A stretch of 64,000 nucleotides of DNA from Streptomyces neyagawaensis. Lineage in GTDB: Bacteria > Actinomycetota > Actinomycetes > Streptomycetales > Streptomycetaceae. Made by a program: the position numbers and the translations under genes. The stretch is from the NCBI RefSeq assembly GCF_023516595.1, contig NZ_JAMGBG010000011.1:248001-312000 (forward strand), in the 5' to 3' direction. Below, one piece after another: positions 58,754 through 64,000 of this stretch (position 1 is the stretch's first letter; every line of letters starts with the position of its first letter). Below the pieces are notes generated by a model that saw nothing but the letters and a program-made list of their open reading frames with translations, was not told where the DNA came from and did no database searches.

Positions 58754-59455
58754 TCAGGGCGTACGGAGCAGCCGCTCCAGGCCGTCCAGCGTCAGGTCCA
58801 GGGCGAACTCGAACTCGAACTGGTCGTCACAGCCTGATCCGACGACAGAGTCCGTGTCGTGCGTGACCGCCATGGCCAGTGCGGCGACGTGGGGGTAGCG
58901 CGCGGCCATCGCCTCCGGCGACATCGCGTCCGGATCCGGTTCACGGTCGGCCCCTGGGCGGGAGGGGGTGTCCTCGAACAGCTCCTGGGAGAACCCCAGC
59001 AGGCGGCTGCCCATGACGTGCAGGGCGTGATGGACGAGGTCGAGCGAGAACCCCCCGTCCCGGAAGACCCCGATCATCGAGTCCAGGTACTCCATGACCG
59101 CGGGGGTCGGAGTGGTCCGCGCCTTGACGCGCGACTCGATGACCTGGGCCGCCCACGGGTGGCGCAGCAGCATGCGGCGGGCCGACAGCACGCGCCCGCG
59201 AACGGTGGTCTTCCAGTCGGTGTCGCGGGCCGGCGGGTCGATCTCCCGGACAACAGCGTCGATCATGCCGTCCAGCAACTCGTTCTTGTTGGCCACGTGC
59301 TTGTAGAGGGCCATGGGTACGACACCGAGGGACTGCGCGATCCTGCGCATGCTCAGCGCGTCCACTCCGCCCTCGTCGGCCAGGGCGACGGCGGCGCCCA
59401 GAACCCGCTCCGTGCTCAGAGGCGCGCGAGAGCGCCCGGCGTAGCCGGCCTGCAT
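58754..59455 (-). CDS. TetR-family repressor (TetR_C domain)
   Basis: A 233-residue TetR-class regulator. HTH: STERVLGAAVALADEGGVDA and MRRIAQSLGVVPMALYKHVANK. The TetR_C-type core follows, with HPWAAQVIESRVKARTTPTPA. It lies 128 nt upstream of the oxidoreductase gene on the same strand, with two operators between. Start: MQAGYAGRSRAPLS is chosen; further upstream the frame reads through a tandem 21-bp repeat encoding LSGREGA-LSGREGV, which could be a real but unusual extension. Confidence 0.86.
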   Translation of the reverse strand: MQAGYAGRSRAPLSTERVLGAAVALADEGGVDALSMRRIAQSLGVVPMALYKHVANKNELLDGMIDAVVREIDPPARDTDWKTTVRGRVLSARRMLLRHPWAAQVIESRVKARTTPTPAVMEYLDSMIGVFRDGGFSLDLVHHALHVMGSRLLGFSQELFEDTPSRPGADREPDPDAMSPEAMAARYPHVAALAMAVTHDTDSVVGSGCDDQFEFEFALDLTLDGLERLLRTP

Positions 59456-59469
59456 GGTTCTCTCCACGA

Positions 59470-59511
59470 CTCCCTCTCGTCCGGACAAGGCTCCCTCTCG
59501 TCCGGACAAGG
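59470..59511. repeat. Two tandem copies of a 21-bp unit
   Basis: CTCCCTCTCGTCCGGACAAGG with the last base G, two exact copies (59470-59490, 59491-59511), each containing TCCGGA. It lies 15 nt before the chosen TetR start, and may be an operator pair or an N-terminal coding repeat. Confidence 0.8.
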
Positions 59512-59558
59512 CCCGGAGCCGACGATGCCTTCCGATGACGAAGGTACAGGTTGACGCG

Positions 59559-60716
59559 TCACATCCGGGTCGGGCCCAGGACTTCGGCCCGATCTCCCCG
59601 GACCGGTGCGGCCAGTACGTCCACGGCGGCGGTGAACAGCCACGGCAGCCGCTGAGCGAGAGGCACGAGCGCCCCGCGAACCGGGGGCACCCGCGTCGCG
59701 CCGAGCAGCGCGTGGGTCAGCCACCGGTAGCGCCGCGTGAGCCGACGCCACTCCCGTTCGTAGCCGGCCACGTCACCTTCGACGACGGCCCGGACGGCCG
59801 CCTGCGCCTGCGCGAGCGCCAACGCGATGCCTTCCCCGGTCAGGGCGTCGACATAACCGGCGGCATCGCCGACGAGCAGCACGCGCCCGGCGGTACGCGC
59901 GCTCGCGTCCTGGCGCAGCGGGCCCGCCCCCCGTACCGGCCCGGCCGGGGCGGACCCGGCCAGCCGCTCCCGCAGTTCGGGGAAGGCGGCGAGATGGTCG
60001 TCGAAGGATCCACGGGCGGCGGTGAGCACCGCGACGCCCACGAGATCGTCGGCCACCGGGGTCACATAGGCCTCTGCGCGCGGAGCCCAGTGCACCTCGA
60101 CGTGATCGCTCCACGGGGCGAGTTGGTAGTGGCGCCGCAACCCGTGCCGCGATCCCCGCCCCGCCCCGCGCCCCGATCCGTCCCCCGCCGTGCTTCCCGA
60201 TGCGTCCCCCGCCCCGCGCCCCGATCCGTCCCCCGCCCCGTGTCGCGAGCGGATCCGGCGTGGCCGGTCGAGCCCCAGGGCCCGGCGGATCGGCGAGTGC
60301 AGGCCGTCCGCCGCGACCAGATGGGCGGCACGGGTGCCGTCGACCCGCACACCGTCGTCGTCCTGTTCGACGCGACGCGCGGTGCGCTGCTCGATCCGTA
60401 CGCCAGCGTCGAGCACCGCCTCCCGCAGCGCCGCGTGCAGCGTCGTACGACGGACGCCCCGGCCGGGGCCCGCCGCGAAGTCCGCGTCGACCCGGTGCCG
60501 TTCGGCCACATAGCGGATGCCGCGCAGGGCCTTGCCGGGCGGGTCCAGGCCGAGCGCCGCCAGGGCGGTGACGGCGCCGGGCATCAGCCCTTCACCGCAC
60601 GCCTTGTCGACGGTGCCCGCGCGTTGCTCCCACACGGCGACGTCGAGCCCGGCGCGGGCCGCGTGCAGGGCGCTGGCCAGGCCTGCCGGTCCTCCGCCCA
60701 CGACGAGCAGGTCCAT
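59559..60716 (-). CDS. srsC: FAD-dependent hydroxylase, SrsC-like
   Basis: A 385-residue flavoprotein: N-terminal LLVVGGGPAGLASALHAARA, ADGLHSPIRRALGLDRP, and LLVGDAAGYVDALTGEGIAL. By context it is the counterpart of S. griseus SrsC, which hydroxylates alkylresorcinols to give benzoquinone-type phenolic lipids. A Gly/Ala/Ser/Arg insert (about 155-192, DGSGRGAGDASGSTAGDGSG) is encoded by direct DNA repeats and is not expected in the family. It begins 12 nt after srsB. Confidence 0.82.
   Translation of the reverse strand: MDLLVVGGGPAGLASALHAARAGLDVAVWEQRAGTVDKACGEGLMPGAVTALAALGLDPPGKALRGIRYVAERHRVDADFAAGPGRGVRRTTLHAALREAVLDAGVRIEQRTARRVEQDDDGVRVDGTRAAHLVAADGLHSPIRRALGLDRPRRIRSRHGAGDGSGRGAGDASGSTAGDGSGRGAGRGSRHGLRRHYQLAPWSDHVEVHWAPRAEAYVTPVADDLVGVAVLTAARGSFDDHLAAFPELRERLAGSAPAGPVRGAGPLRQDASARTAGRVLLVGDAAGYVDALTGEGIALALAQAQAAVRAVVEGDVAGYEREWRRLTRRYRWLTHALLGATRVPPVRGALVPLAQRLPWLFTAAVDVLAAPVRGDRAEVLGPTRM
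60161..60237. repeat. Exact 29-bp direct repeat inside srsC
   Basis: CCGCCCCGCGCCCCGATCCG continuing TCCCCCGCC occurs at 60161-60189 and 60209-60237, a period of 48 bp (16 codons), so expansion keeps the frame. It encodes the Gly-rich insert of the flavoprotein. Confidence 0.85.
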
Positions 60717-60728
60717 GGGTGGTCTCCC

Positions 60729-61247
60729 TCAGGTCAGTTGGGCCAGGGCGGCGTCCTCGGTGCGGATGCGGGTGGCGAGCAGGAGCCCGTTCAGCGTGGT
60801 GAAGGCGACCGCCGTGACCCACGCCGAGTGCACCAGGGGGAGCGCGAGCCCCTCCGCGACGACGGCGACGTAGTTGGGATGCGGGATCCAGCGGTAGGGG
60901 CCGTCCGCCACCCGCGCGGCGCCCGGCACGACGATCACCCGGGTGTTCCACTGCCGCCCCAGGGTTGCGATGCACCACCAGCGCAACGCCTGCGAGGCCG
61001 CGACGACGGCGAGCATGGACCAGGCGAGGACCGCCGCGGTGTCCGGCCGGCGCAGCCACACCTCCACGAGCGCGCCGACGAGTAGACCCGTGTGCAGGAC
61101 CACCATGAAGGGGTAGTGCCCCCGCCCGGCCTCGACGCCGCCCCGCGCGAAGCTCAGGGCGGCGTTGCGCCGGGACACGACCAGCTCGGCCACCCGCTCC
61201 AGGCCGACCGCCAGGACCAGGACGGTGAACAGGACCTCGCTGCTCAC
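60729..61247 (-). CDS. srsB: ICMT-type methyltransferase, SrsB-like
   Basis: A 172-residue integral membrane protein resembling isoprenylcysteine carboxyl methyltransferases: four or five hydrophobic helices, and the SAM/substrate motif VVPGAARVADGPYRWIPHPN ending YVAVVAEG. In S. griseus the SrsB homologue O-methylates alkylresorcinols. The GTG start overlaps the srsA stop (GTGA), and srsC follows 12 nt after. Confidence 0.85.
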   Translation of the reverse strand: MSSEVLFTVLVLAVGLERVAELVVSRRNAALSFARGGVEAGRGHYPFMVVLHTGLLVGALVEVWLRRPDTAAVLAWSMLAVVAASQALRWWCIATLGRQWNTRVIVVPGAARVADGPYRWIPHPNYVAVVAEGLALPLVHSAWVTAVAFTTLNGLLLATRIRTEDAALAQLT

Positions 61248-62335
61248 GGCGCACCACCCGGAGCACGCAGGAGTACGAACTCGGAGCAGAAGCCCGGCCC
61301 CATGGCGAGCATGAGCCCGTGGGAGCCCGGCGGGGGCGGACGCTCGGCCAGCGTGTCCGCCAGGACGTGCAACACGGAGGACGAGGACAGGTTGCCGATC
61401 CGGCGCAACGAGTCCCAGGTCATGCGCAGCGCGTCCCGCTCGACCCCGAGGGCGTCCTGCAGCGCTTCCAGCACCTTGGGCCCGCCGGGGTGCGCCACGT
61501 ACCAGCCGAGGTCGTCGCGGGTCAGGCCGTGGTCGGCGAGGAAGCCGCGGACGTCTTCTCCCACGTGATGACGGACCAGGTCGGGGACGGAGGGATCGAG
61601 CACGATCTTCAGCCCCCCGGCACCCACGTCCCAGCCCATCATGCGCTCCGAATCGGGATAGAGACGGCTGCGCGATGCGAGGACCTCCGGACGTACCGGG
61701 TCGTCGGACTGCGCGAGCGGGTGCTCGGCCCCGACGGCGACCACGGCCGCGGCGCCGTCCCCGAACAGCCCGCCGGCCACGATGTTGGCGGCCGAGGTGT
61801 CGGTGCGCTGAAGCGTGAGCGAGCACAGCTCGACCGACATCAGCACCGCGACCCCGTCCGGGCGACCGCGCAACAGGTCGTGCAGACGGGCGACACCGGC
61901 CGCTCCCGCCACGCAGCCCAGGCCGACGAGCGGCAGGCGCACCACATCGGGACGCAGCCCGATCTCCGCCGCGACACGCGCCTCCAACGAGGGGACGGCG
62001 AGGCCGGTCACCGTGCACGACACGATGTAGTCGACGTCGGCCGGCGTGAGGCCCACGCCCTTGAGCGCGTCCACGACCGCCCGAGCGCCGAGTTCGACGC
62101 CGGCCCGGATGAAGACGTCGTTCGACTGGCCGAAGTCCTGAAGCCGGGCGTACTCCTCCAGCGGGAGCACGGTGTGCCGGGTCTCGACGCACACATTGCG
62201 GTGCATCCGTTCGACGACGCCGTGTCGGGTCGGCTCGTCGACCATCATGGTGGTGGTGATTAACTCGGTGATGTCCTCCTGCCGATGACGATGCTCCGGC
62301 AGGACGCCGCGAACGCTGACGATGCGCGTGCTCAT
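61244..62335 (-). CDS. srsA: Type III polyketide synthase (alkylresorcinol synthase-like), TTA codon
   Basis: A 363-residue chalcone-synthase-fold enzyme with catalytic Cys141 (PLVGLGCVAGAAGVARL), His282 (YVAHPGGPKVLE) and Asn315 (RRIGNLSSSSVL). With srsB and srsC in the same order as in S. griseus, it should extend fatty acyl starters with malonyl/methylmalonyl-CoA to alkylresorcinols. Leu25 is TTA (62261-62263), implying bldA control. GGAGA precedes the ATG. Confidence 0.9.
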   Translation of the reverse strand: MSTRIVSVRGVLPEHRHRQEDITELITTTMMVDEPTRHGVVERMHRNVCVETRHTVLPLEEYARLQDFGQSNDVFIRAGVELGARAVVDALKGVGLTPADVDYIVSCTVTGLAVPSLEARVAAEIGLRPDVVRLPLVGLGCVAGAAGVARLHDLLRGRPDGVAVLMSVELCSLTLQRTDTSAANIVAGGLFGDGAAAVVAVGAEHPLAQSDDPVRPEVLASRSRLYPDSERMMGWDVGAGGLKIVLDPSVPDLVRHHVGEDVRGFLADHGLTRDDLGWYVAHPGGPKVLEALQDALGVERDALRMTWDSLRRIGNLSSSSVLHVLADTLAERPPPPGSHGLMLAMGPGFCSEFVLLRAPGGAP

Positions 62336-62416
62336 GAGGTCTCCGTTGTTCCTGTGGGTCCTGTGGCTCCGGTGGGTCTTCTGAGTTCCTGAGACGTCAT
62401 GGATGGCTGCCAGGTG

Positions 62417-63262
62417 TCATCGGCCGGCCGCCAGGAGCAGGAAGACGTCGAGGAGGGCGATGGCCACCGCGACGCGGAACGGAGTACGGGCCGGGGCGAC
62501 CAGCGTGAGCAGCGCCAGGACCGTCACCAGGGCGAGGACCGCCCACGCCCAGGCCGGCGGTGCCCCCGGGGGGCCGAGCACGGCGAGCAGGGAGGCGGCG
62601 GACAGCAGCCCGGCGGCGAGAACGCGGGAGCGGCGTTCCCCGATCCGGTGCGGGAGGCCGCGGACACCGGTCCGTTCGTCGTCGACGAGGTCGGGCAGCG
62701 CGTTCAGCAGGTGCGCCCCCACCCCGAGTGTGGCGCTCGCGCCGGTCATCCACAGCGGGGCCCAGCCCCGGGCGGGGTCGGCGAGAGTGACGACGGAGGG
62801 CAGCGTCCCGAACGCGCAGGCGTACGGCGCCCAGGACCACACGGTCGCCTTGAGCCCCAGGTTGTAGGCGTGGCCCGCGCCGGTGGCGAGGGTGGCGTTG
62901 AGCAGCGAGCCCCGCCAGTCGGCGAGCACGGACAGCACCAGGCAGGCGCATGCCGCCACGACCAGCGCCGTCACCGCCCGGCCGACCGGCAGGGCCCCGG
63001 TGGTCAGCGGCTTGTCGGCGCGGCCGACGGCGCGATCACGACGGAGGTCCAGCAGATCGTTGCCCCAGCCGATCGTGAGCTGACCGGTGAACACCGCCGA
63101 AGTGACGGCGACGACGTCGAACGGGCGCAGCTCGGCACGCAGCGCGAGCAGGGCCGTGACAGCGGTGACCGCGAGCGCGGGCCCGCCGTGGGCGGCGACG
63201 AACAGCGCGGGCATGGAGGGCGATCCGGGGCGGGCCGGAACCGTACGGGCGGTCACGGGCAT
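62417..63262 (-). CDS. UbiA-family prenyltransferase
   Basis: A 281-residue membrane prenyltransferase with eight or nine helices. First Asp motif GWGNDLLDLRRDRAVGRADK (NDxxDxxxD) and second motif NALPDLVDDERTGVRGLPHR. It should attach an isoprenoid to an aromatic or quinone acceptor. It is 81 nt upstream of srsA on the same strand, so it could prenylate an intermediate of the alkylresorcinol pathway. GAGGTG lies about 7 nt before the ATG. Confidence 0.86.
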   Translation of the reverse strand: MPVTARTVPARPGSPSMPALFVAAHGGPALAVTAVTALLALRAELRPFDVVAVTSAVFTGQLTIGWGNDLLDLRRDRAVGRADKPLTTGALPVGRAVTALVVAACACLVLSVLADWRGSLLNATLATGAGHAYNLGLKATVWSWAPYACAFGTLPSVVTLADPARGWAPLWMTGASATLGVGAHLLNALPDLVDDERTGVRGLPHRIGERRSRVLAAGLLSAASLLAVLGPPGAPPAWAWAVLALVTVLALLTLVAPARTPFRVAVAIALLDVFLLLAAGR

Positions 63263-63420
63263 CGCAGCACCTCGACCGGTCCGGCAGGCGTGATCACCAG
63301 GGACATACAGGATCGCTGCCACGCCACCGGCCCACTCACACGAGGCGGTCCGGCATTCGGCGGACGCCCCCAGTAACACCGCCACCTGTTTCCTCGCCGA
63401 CGACGACGCAGAATAGGACC

Positions 63421-64000
63421 ATGGACAGGGACGTCCTCACGGTCTCGGGCGTGCGGGACAGGATCGGCAAAGCACTCTTCCGGCGCGTCGCGGGGCCGGA
63501 CGGTCCCGCGAACCGTGCCCGTATCCACAACACACCGGGCCCGCGCTGGTTCGGCCCGGACCGGCCCATCCGCGTCGTGCACGGCGACGCCTCCATGTTC
63601 ATCGGCGGACTGCGGGCCCTGTTGCTGCAGTCCCTGCACCCCCTGGCCATGGCCGCCGTGGCTGCCCACTCCGGGTATCGCGGCGACCCCTGGGGACGAC
63701 TGCAACGCACCAGTACGTTCCTGGCCGTGACGACCTTCGGAACCGCCGACGACGCCCGCAGCGCAGTCGAACGGGTCCGCGCGATCCACGAGCGGGTCAG
63801 GGGGACGACGACGGAGGGCGAGTACTACCGGGCCGCCGACCCCCATCTGCTCGCATGGGTGCACCTCACCGAGACGGACAGCTTCCTGCGCGCCCACGAA
63901 CGCTTCGGGGCGCGGACCCTCTCCGCCGCCGACTACGACGGCTACGTGGCCGACACGGCGAAGGTGGCGACGGCCCTCGGGGTAGCGGACCCACCCCGCT
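63421..64000 (+). CDS. DUF2236 / MpaB-type oxygenase (partial)
   Basis: The first 193 codons of a gene that runs off the window. VVHGDASMFIGGLRALLLQSLHPLAMAAVA, RGDPWGRLQRTSTFLAVTTF and LLAWVHLTETDSFLRAHERF match the DUF2236 (MpaB/latex-clearing-protein-related) heme oxygenase family. Conserved His residues in QSLHPLAM and WVHLTE are the expected heme/catalytic positions. It is divergent from the UbiA/srs operon and may be a further tailoring oxygenase. Confidence 0.8.
   Translation, partial: MDRDVLTVSGVRDRIGKALFRRVAGPDGPANRARIHNTPGPRWFGPDRPIRVVHGDASMFIGGLRALLLQSLHPLAMAAVAAHSGYRGDPWGRLQRTSTFLAVTTFGTADDARSAVERVRAIHERVRGTTTEGEYYRAADPHLLAWVHLTETDSFLRAHERFGARTLSAADYDGYVADTAKVATALGVADPPR

Noticed and set aside
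1..64000. tRNA, rRNA, transposase, integrase or prophage genes
   Set aside because: I looked for TTCGA-type tRNA arms, rRNA-like stretches and transposase or integrase protein motifs on both strands and saw none that held up.

Overview
The window looks like a chromosomal stretch of a Streptomyces species or a close relative. It is very GC-rich with strong third-position G/C bias. It carries a melC tyrosinase operon, a stressosome-linked family of SigB-type sigma factors, an XRE/DUF397 pair, rare TTA (bldA-type) codons in a few accessory genes and an alkylresorcinol-type (srs) type III PKS operon. I see no rRNA, tRNA, CRISPR array, transposase or prophage genes. Apart from mraY, an orphan here, there is almost no core housekeeping content, so this reads as accessory or arm-type sequence. 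All family assignments come from recognising motifs by eye. No database search was run.

Layout. 1-16.5 kb: a lipoprotein SGNH hydrolase, a DUF3105 protein, a long nested inverted repeat, a VOC protein, an RNase HI with an extra C-terminal domain, melC1-melC2, a flavin monooxygenase, an AlkB-type dioxygenase, an AIM24-like protein, a Nudix hydrolase, a divergent ArgP/LysE pair, an MFS exporter, an aldo/keto reductase and an orphan mraY preceded by a tiny leaderless ORF. 16.5-24.7 kb: a GNAT and a VOC protein; a TetR / efflux pump / TTA-containing flavin monooxygenase resistance-like module; a small-ORF / HATPase / DUF6624 operon facing an SDR across a perfect 14-bp inverted repeat; an acyltransferase. 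24.8-27.1 kb: a decayed WD40 gene. 27.3-31.7 kb: an NsdA-like TPR regulator divergent from an XRE/DUF397 pair, then a P-loop-like gene and a DUF574 methyltransferase.

31.8-43 kb is the regulatory core. A five-gene operon with overlapping stops and starts encodes RsbR, RsbS, RsbT, an RsbT/RsbX fusion and an RsbU-like PP2C phosphatase. Next come an RsbV-like STAS protein and two divergently transcribed SigB/SigF-type sigma factors. Beyond them lie two RsbW-like HATPases and a PAS-GAF-PP2C phosphatase. Several upstream regions match the SigB-family promoter form GNNT-N14-17-GGGTAN. Together this could form a full partner-switching chain from stressosome to sigma factor.

43-57.5 kb holds mostly independent metabolic genes: a YbdK-type ligase, GNATs, a DinB protein, an orphan squalene/phytoene synthase, PhzF/LysR, a DHFR-like protein, a BtrH-like protein, a serine-hydrolase homologue lacking its catalytic dyad, and an M20 peptidase/AsnC pair. 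At 57.6-59.5 kb a zinc-free MDR oxidoreductase follows a TetR gene. One perfect 17-bp palindrome is exactly the -35/-10 spacer of the oxidoreductase promoter and a second copy lies just downstream. At 59.5-63.3 kb a UbiA prenyltransferase precedes srsA-srsB-srsC, with a TTA codon in srsA. A DUF2236 oxygenase gene runs off the right edge.
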